DNA from: Thermoleophilia bacterium
GTDB lineage: Bacteria > Actinomycetota > Thermoleophilia > Gaiellales > Gaiellaceae
Direction: 5' to 3'
Assembly: GCA_014534415.1 (NCBI GenBank)
Contig: JACVRM010000134.1
Location: 1-5,729 of the forward strand
DNA: 5,729 nucleotides
Each line of letters begins with the position of its first letter. Positions within the stretch are counted from its first letter, which is position 1. The translations under genes and the position numbers were made by a program. This document shows, in pieces, positions 1 to 5,415 of the stretch. Below the pieces are notes generated by a model. It was not told the DNA's origin. It saw only the letters and a program-made list of their open reading frames with translations, and did not search any database.

Positions 1-1938
1 GCGGGCAACGAAGCCGACGTTCACTGGAGCGGCACCTTCGCCGACACGGACGGCGACGACTTGCACAACTTCACGACGGCAAGCGACGCGAACAGGGTCT
101 CCGTCGCCGCGGGCACGGAGATTTGCGCGTTCCTCAAATGGGACGACTGGCCCGCCGCGACGCAGGACTACGACCTGTACCTGTTCCGGCTCTCGCCGCT
201 AACGCTCGTCGCGGGGTCGGCGAGCGCGCAGACCGGCAGCCAACCGCCGGTTGAGGGGCTCTGCTTCAGGAACACGGGCGCGAGCGGTACGTTCGCCGCC
301 GCGATTGCGAGGGACGGGACAACCCAGACGCCGAGGCTCGACCTCTTCACGACCACGGGACCGCTCGAGCACGCCATAGCCGCCGGAAGCTTGCTCGAGC
401 CGGCAACCTCGCCGAACGCGCTCGCCGTCGGCGCGATGTGCTGGGAGGCCGACACGCTCGAGCCGTTCTCCTCGCGCGGCCCGACGATCGACGGGCGCAC
501 GAAGCCCGACGTCGCCGGCCAGGATGCGGTCTCGTCGTGGACCTACGGCGGCTTCGCGGGGTGTTCGGCGCGCGGCGGGTTCTTCGGCACGTCGGCGGCC
601 GCTCCTCACGTCGCGGGCGCTGCCGCACTGATCAAGCAAGCGAATCCGTTTTTCGGCCCCGCTCAGCTTCACGCGGCGCTCGAGGCGACCGCCGCGGACC
701 TCGGCACGCCCGGCAAGGACAACCTGTACGGCGCGGGCCGGCTGGCGCTCCGGGATGCCCCGCCCTGGCCGCCCTCGGCGCCGGCGAACACCAGCCTGCC
801 GGCGATCGCCGGGATCGCGCAGCAGGGTCAGCGCCTGACCGCGGCGGAGGGGATCTGGGACTCGCCGCCTCTCCTCTACAGCTACCAGTGGCAACGCTGT
901 GCGACGGCCGGCGCGTGTGTCGACATCACGGCAGCGCGTGACCAGGGCTACACCGCACAGGCCGCCGACGTAGGCTCGATGCTGCGCGTCGAAGTGACCG
1001 CCGTCAACACGGGCGGCGCGTCGACCGCCTCGTCGCCGCCGACGCCGCCCGTGAAGCCCCTGGCGCCGATCAATACGTCCCCGCCGGCCCTCGCCGGGAC
1101 CGCGAGCTTCGGCGCGACGCTGACTGCCTCGAACGGGTCGTGGTCCTCCAACGGGCAAATCACCTACGCGACCGTGTGGGAACGCTGCGATGCGGGCGGC
1201 GCCGGGTGCGCGCCCGCCGGCGCGACGGGCGGGTCGTACATACTCGGCGTCGCCGACGTCGGCGCCACGGTGCGAGCTGTCGTGACCGCGGCGAACGCCG
1301 GTGGCTCGACCAGTGCGGCTTCGGCCGCGTCGGCGGTCGTCGCGCCGCCAGCGCCGGTGAACGTATCCGCGCCCACGCTGACCGGCGTAGCACGCGCCGG
1401 CGAGACGCTCGTGGCCACCACAGGCGCCTGGAGCTACGCGACCCACTTCGCGTACCGCTGGTTGCGCTGCCGGGACTCGAGCTGCGTCGACGTGGACGGC
1501 GCGAGCGGGGCAAGGTACGTCTTGGGCGGCGCCGACGTCGGCACGTCGCTTCGGGTGGTCGTGACCGCGACCAACTCGAGCGGGTCGACTCCCGCGTCCT
1601 CGCCGCCGACGGCGCGGGTCGCGCCGCGCCGCCTGAGCGGACTCGCAGCTTCGGCCGTCCGCAGGAGCCGTGCCCTGGCCGGCGCGCGGTTCTCCGCGAG
1701 CATGAAGGTCACCCGGCGCGAGACCGGCAGGCCGGCCGCCGGCCGGCTGACGTGCGCCGCGAGGGTCGGGGCGACGCGATTGGCCGTGACGCGGAAGAGC
1801 TTTAGCGCTGGCACAGCGACGTGCACGTGGCGCGTGCCGCGCGCCGCCGCCGGCAAGCGGCTGCTCGGCCGGCTGCGCGTCACGACGGCCTACGGGTCGG
1901 TGGAGCGGCGCTTCAGCGTGCCGGTGCGACGAGGCTGA
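1..1938 (+). CDS. Secreted subtilisin-like (S8) serine protease with Ig-like repeats, 5' end missing
   Basis: This is an extracellular serine endopeptidase of the subtilase family. The reading frame is open from base 1, so the true start lies left of the window and the TTG at 61 is not the start. In window residues (645 visible), AGNE at 1-4 carries the oxyanion-hole Asn3. FSSRGP at 156-161 and KPDVA at 168-172 are subtilase landmarks, and GTSAAAPHVAG at 196-206 carries the nucleophile Ser198 (codon 592-594). The catalytic domain ends near residue 252. About 195 residues separate Asn3 from Ser198, against 66 in subtilisin BPN', so a beta-rich domain is inserted at about residues 4-120. It contains the acidic DTDGDD at 15-20, WDDW at 47-50, DYDLYLF at 56-62 and Cys42/Cys88. 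Three Ig-like repeats follow at 261-540, then a beta-rich tail with two Cys at 541-645. No sortase motif or C-terminal membrane segment is seen. The triad Asp, His and signal peptide are outside the window, so activity cannot be confirmed. Confidence 0.93.
   Translation, partial: AGNEADVHWSGTFADTDGDDLHNFTTASDANRVSVAAGTEICAFLKWDDWPAATQDYDLYLFRLSPLTLVAGSASAQTGSQPPVEGLCFRNTGASGTFAAAIARDGTTQTPRLDLFTTTGPLEHAIAAGSLLEPATSPNALAVGAMCWEADTLEPFSSRGPTIDGRTKPDVAGQDAVSSWTYGGFAGCSARGGFFGTSAAAPHVAGAAALIKQANPFFGPAQLHAALEATAADLGTPGKDNLYGAGRLALRDAPPWPPSAPANTSLPAIAGIAQQGQRLTAAEGIWDSPPLLYSYQWQRCATAGACVDITAARDQGYTAQAADVGSMLRVEVTAVNTGGASTASSPPTPPVKPLAPINTSPPALAGTASFGATLTASNGSWSSNGQITYATVWERCDAGGAGCAPAGATGGSYILGVADVGATVRAVVTAANAGGSTSAASAASAVVAPPAPVNVSAPTLTGVARAGETLVATTGAWSYATHFAYRWLRCRDSSCVDVDGASGARYVLGGADVGTSLRVVVTATNSSGSTPASSPPTARVAPRRLSGLAASAVRRSRALAGARFSASMKVTRRETGRPAAGRLTCAARVGATRLAVTRKSFSAGTATCTWRVPRAAAGKRLLGRLRVTTAYGSVERRFSVPVRRG
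781..1620 (+). repeat. Three tandem Ig-like repeats within the protease gene
   Basis: The protein holds three diverged tandem modules of about 95, 96 and 89 residues, starting at bases 781 (PANTS), 1066 (PINTS) and 1354 (PVNVS). Shared positions are an opening P-x-N-x-S, a Gly-x-W in the middle, W-x-R-C followed 6-7 residues later by a second Cys, then ADVG, then VTA-x-N and a Gly/Ser/Thr-rich exit. The two Cys in each copy probably form a disulfide in a secreted beta-sandwich. Such modules are common stalk or binding domains in Thermoleophilia surface proteins (from memory). DNA identity between copies is patchy, with GCCGACGT at the ADVG site in each, so the copies are old rather than recent duplications. 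Confidence 0.85.
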
Positions 1939-2034
1939 GCTCAACCCCGGCCTCGGACACCGGCTGACCGCCGTCGCCGATTTGAGGCGGGCCGACTGCG
2001 TTACGTTCGGGCCGCTCCTGACGACTTTCTTGTT
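1939..2034 (+). other. Intergenic gap between protease and sigma factor genes; no clear promoter or ribosome site
   Basis: This 96-base gap separates the protease stop from the GTG of the sigma factor gene. The two genes share a reading frame, and there is no start codon in that frame between 1939 and 2034, which makes the GTG at 2035 the first usable start. No Shine-Dalgarno-like purine run lies in the last 20 bases. A weak -10-like GACTTT at 2023-2028 ends six bases before the GTG, the spacing expected for a leaderless message, but it matches the TAnnnT consensus poorly. No convincing terminator with a T-tract was found after the protease gene. Confidence 0.3.
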
Positions 2035-2520
2035 GTGAACCTCGAGCCGACGACCGGTCAGTACCGGCACGTCCTCCGGTTCGTCCGGCGGCGCGTCGAC
2101 TCGGCGCACCGGGCCGACGATGTCGCGCAGGAGGTGTTCGCCAGCATGGCCGAGGCGCTGGCGCGCTCCGCCGAGACGGCGCCGGAGGCGCTCGGCTGGC
2201 TGTATACGGTCGCGCGCCGCCGGATCGTGGACGAGGCCCGGCGCGAGGCGGGTGAGGCAACCGTTCCGCTCGACCTCGCGGTTGATCCGCACGTTGCGGA
2301 CGACGAGTACGGCCCGCTCGTCGCGCGCACCTTGGCAGCCGCGCTGACTCGGCTGACGCGCGTACAGCGGCGCGTAGTCGTGCTGCGGCTCCTGCGGGGC
2401 ACGAGCTTCGCCGAGATCGCGCGTCTCGACGGGACGACAGAGGAGGCCTCCCGCATGCGCTTCCTACGCGGCCTCGAACACGTGCGCGAGGAATTCGAGA
2501 AGGAGGGACTTACGCCGTGA
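2035..2520 (+). CDS. ECF-type RNA polymerase sigma factor (sigma-70 family)
   Basis: This is a 161-residue alternative sigma factor expected to direct RNA polymerase to a small set of promoters. Region 2 spans about residues 8-72. It includes the core-binding/-10 segment RADDVAQEVFASMAEAL at 26-42, typical of the D-DxxQEVF signature, and LGWLYTVARRRIVDEARR at 53-70. A short acidic linker (about 73-96) leads to region 4 at about 97-155, with LTRVQRRVVVLRLLRG and a helix-turn-helix from SFAEIARLDGTT to about residue 145 for -35 recognition. There is no region 1.1 or 3, which together with the length marks the ECF class. The GTG start is the first in-frame start after the preceding stop, and no ribosome site precedes it. 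The stop overlaps the start of the next gene by four bases, so the downstream membrane protein is the likely regulator. The ECF subgroup and target promoters cannot be told from the sequence. Confidence 0.9.
   Translation: MNLEPTTGQYRHVLRFVRRRVDSAHRADDVAQEVFASMAEALARSAETAPEALGWLYTVARRRIVDEARREAGEATVPLDLAVDPHVADDEYGPLVARTLAAALTRLTRVQRRVVVLRLLRGTSFAEIARLDGTTEEASRMRFLRGLEHVREEFEKEGLTP
2500..2507 (+). promoter_or_regulatory. Ribosome binding site for the membrane partner gene
   Basis: AAGGAGGG lies inside the 3' end of the sigma factor gene, with about ten bases between the AGGAGG core and the GTG at 2517. It is a near-perfect Shine-Dalgarno sequence and fixes the start of the second gene. It supports translational coupling across the GTGA overlap and contrasts with the sigma factor gene itself, which has none. 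Confidence 0.75.
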
Positions 2521-3884
2521 ATACGCGTGCCCGCTCACCGCTCCGCGACCCCGAGCTCGTCGAGATGCTCGCCTCGACGCCGGAGTTGCTCGCCATCGCC
2601 GACGCGCTAGTGCGGACAGAGCAGTCTGGCATGCCGGCGGCGTCGGGTCGCGCCCGCGCCCATGCGCTGGTCGCGTCGACGATCGCCGCTGCGCTCGTCG
2701 CGGTCGTCGCCGTTCTGCTGCTCATCGCTCCCTGGCAGGGAAGCGGAAGCCTGGTCGATAAGGCACTCGCGGCCGTCGGCAACCAGGACGTGCTGCACGT
2801 CGTGATCGAGCGGCCAGAGCGGCCGGGCGAATCGCTCATCGGCCTAGCGACCGGAGCCGCTGTCCCGCGAAGCGAGCGAACGGAGATTTGGTTCGACGAC
2901 GCCCGGGATCTCAAGAAGACAGTCACGAACCTCGACGGCGAGATTGTCGATGAGACGCTCGAGACGCCTGAAGGCGGCTGGACGCAGGGCGGGCCCATCT
3001 ACACCTGCGCCTGGATCGCCGCCCATCCTGTCGAGGCAACGAGGGCCGGGGTCAGCTGCAACCCGAGCGGAGAGAATCTGGCCAAGCCGCGCACGATTCC
3101 CGAGCGGCCGCCGACTATCGACCAGGCGCTCGCCGGCTTCGTCGACCGCTACCGATCGGCGCTCGCCTCCGGCCAAGCCGAGCAGATCGGCAACGGGGAA
3201 CTCGAGGGCCGCGACGTCATCTGGTTGCGCATGGTCATCCCGGTCGCCGGCGCGGGGCCAGGCATGCCATCACGCCTGACGATGACGGAGGACGTCGCCG
3301 TCGACGCCGAGACGTTCAAGCCGCTGCTCGTTCAGCCACCCGGCGGTCCGATCAGCTTCCGCGTGCTCTCCATCAACACAGTCCCGTACGACCCAAGCCT
3401 CTTCACCAAACCGCAGCCGGTGGAGGGCCAGGCCGGTGGCAACGTGTCGCCTGGCACGGCCGTCACTCTCGAGCACGCATCTTCGATCCTCGGTGGCAGG
3501 CTCTACTGGCTGGGACGCGAATGGCGCGACCTGCGGCTCGTGGAGGTCACACACCACAGGCCGACGGTGACCTTCTCGCTCGGTTCTCAACGGCGACGCG
3601 AGCGCGTCGACGTGATCGGACTCATATATGCGCGGGCGTCTGCCGCCGGCGCAATCGACGAGAGACCCGCCGTCACCATTTACCAGGCGGCCAGGTGCGT
3701 CACCAACGTCGGCATGACCTGCTCGCCCCGTGGCCCGAGCGACGGGCAGCTGCTCCTTCAGTCGCCGATGCCGAGCTTCGTGCGACTCGACGGCCGCTAC
3801 ATCGCCGTCTGGGATTCACTGCCACAGTCGCAGGCGGAAGCGCTCGAGCTCGGGCGCGCACTCAAACTGAGGGAGGTTGGCTGA
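2517..3884 (+). CDS. Single-pass membrane protein, probable anti-sigma-like partner of the ECF sigma factor
   Basis: This 455-residue protein has three parts. A cytoplasmic N-terminus of about 48 residues contains DPELVEMLASTPELLAIADA at 11-30. One hydrophobic segment spans about 50-72 and ends in APW. A large outer domain covers about 74-455. The Arg-rich stretch before the helix (R45, R47) and the lack of a cleavable signal peptide fit an N-in/C-out topology. The outer domain has alternating beta-strand character (for example RTEIWFDDARDLKKTV at 121-136) that recalls LolA/RseB-like lipid-binding folds, but this is an inference. All four cysteines (164, 181, 394, 402) lie outside the membrane. 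The cytoplasmic part lacks the HxxxCxxC zinc motif of ZAS anti-sigma factors. The GTG start overlaps the sigma factor stop and is preceded by a strong ribosome site, so the two are made together. The anti-sigma role comes from gene order and topology, not from a recognised domain. It could instead be a sensor or another envelope protein of unknown function. Confidence 0.72.
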   Translation: MNTRARSPLRDPELVEMLASTPELLAIADALVRTEQSGMPAASGRARAHALVASTIAAALVAVVAVLLLIAPWQGSGSLVDKALAAVGNQDVLHVVIERPERPGESLIGLATGAAVPRSERTEIWFDDARDLKKTVTNLDGEIVDETLETPEGGWTQGGPIYTCAWIAAHPVEATRAGVSCNPSGENLAKPRTIPERPPTIDQALAGFVDRYRSALASGQAEQIGNGELEGRDVIWLRMVIPVAGAGPGMPSRLTMTEDVAVDAETFKPLLVQPPGGPISFRVLSINTVPYDPSLFTKPQPVEGQAGGNVSPGTAVTLEHASSILGGRLYWLGREWRDLRLVEVTHHRPTVTFSLGSQRRRERVDVIGLIYARASAAGAIDERPAVTIYQAARCVTNVGMTCSPRGPSDGQLLLQSPMPSFVRLDGRYIAVWDSLPQSQAEALELGRALKLREVG

Positions 3885-3895
3885 ACGCCCCAAGT

Positions 3896-3915
3896 GGCGG
3901 GCGACATGCCCCGCC
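3896..3915 (+). terminator. GC-rich hairpin after the sigma operon, possible terminator
   Basis: GGCGGG at 3896-3901 can pair with CCCGCC at 3910-3915 across an eight-base loop. It begins 12 bases after the stop of the membrane protein gene. No T-run follows, although a second perfect dyad, CGAAGCTTCG at 3921-3930, lies just downstream. Actinobacterial terminators often lack U-tracts, so the position supports the call, but six-base GC stems arise readily by chance at this base composition. Confidence 0.3.
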
Positions 3916-4053
3916 GTGCTCGAAGCTTCGCCGCTCCGCTGGCTGCTGCAACTGCGGCGGCGGCGCTCGGCGCCGAGGGCGTCGAGGCCGCTGGGCGAGG
4001 TATGGGACGGCGTTCGTTGAGCCGTACAACTGGGCGCGGACGGGGCTCGCGGC

Positions 4054-4105
4054 ACGTCCTACGGTCGATCTTGGCCGGGCGAGCGCGAGGACGTCCAACC
4101 GTAGG
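4054..4105 (+). repeat. Overlapping inverted repeats upstream of the PAP2 gene
   Basis: The segment ACGTCCTACGGT at 4054-4065 is complementary to two neighbouring segments: AGGACGT at 4088-4094 pairs with ACGTCCT (7 bp), and ACCGTAGG at 4098-4105 pairs with CCTACGGT (8 bp). Both stems use the same CCT at 4058-4060, so they exclude one another. GGACGTCC at 4089-4096 is itself a perfect palindrome. The right arms cover the expected -35 region and run to within five bases of the -10 element of the next promoter, a position that suits a repressor operator or an RNA switch in a read-through message. The matches are exact as read, but their function is inference and chance remains possible. Confidence 0.35.
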
Positions 4106-4110
4106 CGCGG

Positions 4111-4116
4111 TACGCT
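4111..4116 (+). promoter_or_regulatory. -10 element of a putative leaderless promoter for the PAP2 gene
   Basis: TACGCT fits the actinobacterial TAnnnT -10 consensus. It ends six bases before the GTG at 4123, which would put the transcription start at or next to the G of that codon. No Shine-Dalgarno sequence lies upstream, as expected for a leaderless message. The -35 region near 4088-4093 (AGGACG) is a poor match to TTGACA. Confidence 0.45.
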
Positions 4117-4122
4117 GATCGG

Positions 4123-4680
4123 GTGCTCGACCGGCTGGCCGACGTCGACCGCGCGGTCTTCGAGGCCGTCCAGGCGCTGCACTGGCAGCCGCTCACGGTC
4201 CTCTTCGTCGTCGCGTCCGCGTGGTGGCTGAAGGGGCTTGCGTTCACATTCGCCGCGGCCTGGCTCGACGCCCGAGCCGGGCGGACGATCCCGGTCGCGG
4301 CGCTGGCAGTCACAGCGTGCGCGCTCGCCGCGGACGGCGTCGCGGTCGGGCTCAAGCACACGTTCGACCGCGAACGGCCGGCGCACAACCTCGCCGGGTT
4401 CGATCCCCTCGGCGCGACACCCGACTCGCCGTCGCTGCCGTCCGGGCACGCCGCCTCGGCGTTCGCCGCCGCCGTACTGCTGGCGGTGCTCTATCCCCGG
4501 CTGCGCGCGCCGGCGCTCGCCGTCGCCGCGCTCGTTGCGCTCTCGCGCATCTACCTGGGCGTCCACTTTCCGGCGGACGTCGCGCTCGGCGCGGCGGTCG
4601 GCACGGCGGTCGGGCTCGGAACCGCGGTCGTGCTCGCGACGCGGCTAACCGGCCGCCTCGGCGCGGCGCAAGCCACGTAG
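4123..4680 (+). CDS. PAP2-family membrane phosphatase
   Basis: This 185-residue integral membrane protein belongs to the PAP2 (type 2 phosphatidic acid phosphatase) superfamily. It removes phosphate from a lipid phosphate or diphosphate at the outer face of the membrane. All three catalytic motifs are intact: K78-x6-R85-P86, P106-S-G-H109, and S141-R142-x5-H148-x3-D152. His148 is the expected nucleophile and His109 the acid/base. Hydrophobic segments lie at roughly 23-48, 55-77, 109-125, 126-141 and 152-172. The size and compact layout resemble bacterial undecaprenyl-diphosphatases of the BcrC type, which recycle the cell-wall carrier lipid, but phosphatidylglycerol-phosphate phosphatase or other lipid phosphatase activity is equally allowed. 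The GTG start is chosen because a -10 element sits just upstream and the protein begins at the usual distance before the first helix. The gene runs toward the minus-strand exporter genes and overlaps the last one by 36 bases. Confidence 0.9.
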   Translation: MLDRLADVDRAVFEAVQALHWQPLTVLFVVASAWWLKGLAFTFAAAWLDARAGRTIPVAALAVTACALAADGVAVGLKHTFDRERPAHNLAGFDPLGATPDSPSLPSGHAASAFAAAVLLAVLYPRLRAPALAVAALVALSRIYLGVHFPADVALGAAVGTAVGLGTAVVLATRLTGRLGAAQAT

Positions 4681-5415
4681 CGCCCAGAAGGCGAAGGCCG
4701 CAGCCAGCGCCGCGGTCACGCCGAACGCGGTCGCCGCATCGGCCGGGCGGCCGGCGATGAAGTCACGACCGGACTCCAGTAACAAGGTGAGCGGGTTGAC
4801 CGTCGCGACAGCATGCAGCCAGCCTTCCAGCAGGTCGAGCGGCACGTAGACGGGCGCGAGAAACAACGCGAGAAAGGTCGGCATCTGCATCACGGGGCCG
4901 GCCTGGAGCGTGCGCAGCCGCATGGCGACGCCGCACGCCCAGAGCAGCGCGGTCACGTTGACGAGGAGCGCGACCGTGTACAGCGCGACGACGTCGACGC
5001 CGTCGCCCCCGACGTTCATCCCGGCGGCGACCGCGACGACCGTCAGCAGCGCCGCGGTCACCGCCCAGCGGCCGATCGCCGCGAGCGCGTACCCGACCAC
5101 GATCGCGCCGCGGTAGGGAGACGCCAGGAACAAGCGCTTCGTGAAGCCGTACTCGAAGTCGGAGGCGATACCGAAGCCGGTGAAGACGCCGCCGAACGCC
5201 GCCGACTGGAGCAGCACGAAGACGAACTGAAACGCCGTGTACCCCGGCGGGAAGTCGAAACCCGGCAGGTTGTCGACCCGGGAGAGCCCGCCCGCGAAGG
5301 CGGTAAAGAAGAAGAGCGGAAACACCAGCTGCGGCGCGAGCAGCGCGGGGTTGCGGAAGATCTTGTAGATCACACGCCACGCGAGTCCGAACGCTGCCGA
5401 GTTGAACTCCCTCAC
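4645..5415 (-). CDS. ABC-2 type exporter permease (DrrB-like), second of a pair
   Basis: This is a 256-residue membrane subunit of an ABC exporter of the ABC-2/DrrB type, which forms the channel driven by a separate ATPase. It has a short cytoplasmic N-terminus (REFNSAAFGLAWRVIYKIFRNP) followed by six hydrophobic stretches at about 25-43, 58-82, 104-132, 143-164, 173-196 and 226-246, the usual count for the family. The PLFFFTAFAGGL segment after a loop with RNP, and the late TVNPLTLLLESGRDFIAG at 205-222, are family hallmarks. The GTG start overlaps the TGA of the upstream permease gene by four bases, and GAGG lies about 11 bases before it, a weak ribosome site. The two permeases probably form a heterodimer. 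Members of this family export drugs, lipids or polysaccharides, and the substrate cannot be told here. The last 36 bases run through the tail of the PAP2 gene on the other strand. Confidence 0.88.
   Translation of the reverse strand: MREFNSAAFGLAWRVIYKIFRNPALLAPQLVFPLFFFTAFAGGLSRVDNLPGFDFPPGYTAFQFVFVLLQSAAFGGVFTGFGIASDFEYGFTKRLFLASPYRGAIVVGYALAAIGRWAVTAALLTVVAVAAGMNVGGDGVDVVALYTVALLVNVTALLWACGVAMRLRTLQAGPVMQMPTFLALFLAPVYVPLDLLEGWLHAVATVNPLTLLLESGRDFIAGRPADAATAFGVTAALAAAFAFWALRGLRRAEAAG

Noticed and set aside
61..63. TTG at 61 as the start of the protease gene
   Set aside because: The frame is open to base 1, and the codons before 61 encode AGNEAD...DTDGDD, which belongs to the subtilase core.
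438..941. A plus-strand 167-codon open frame inside the protease gene
   Set aside because: It is a +2 frame shadow across the catalytic motif, Arg-rich and without recognisable features.
199..2292. A 697-codon open frame on the minus strand, antisense to the protease, the gap and the sigma factor gene
   Set aside because: Its translation is extremely Arg-rich with no domain or hydrophobic pattern. It is the usual antisense shadow of GC-rich codon use, and the plus-strand genes have clear family motifs.
3966..3977. Perfect palindrome CTCGGCGCCGAG in the intergenic gap as a terminator
   Set aside because: It has no loop or following T-run and sits in a run of GCG repeats where such dyads are expected by chance.
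3985..4050. Possible tRNA-like segment around GTTCGTTGAG
   Set aside because: No acceptor stem, anticodon arm or GGTTCGAATCC-type T-loop could be assembled.
3894..4118. A 74-codon GTG-initiated frame in the gap between the sigma operon and the PAP2 gene
   Set aside because: Its third codon positions are much poorer in G/C than in the real genes nearby, there is no ribosome site, the second half is Arg/Gly-rich, and it covers the PAP2 promoter region.
3521..4231. A 236-codon plus-strand frame running from the membrane protein gene into the PAP2 gene
   Set aside because: It overlaps two well-supported genes out of frame, is Arg-rich, and shows no sign of being a frameshifted extension of either.
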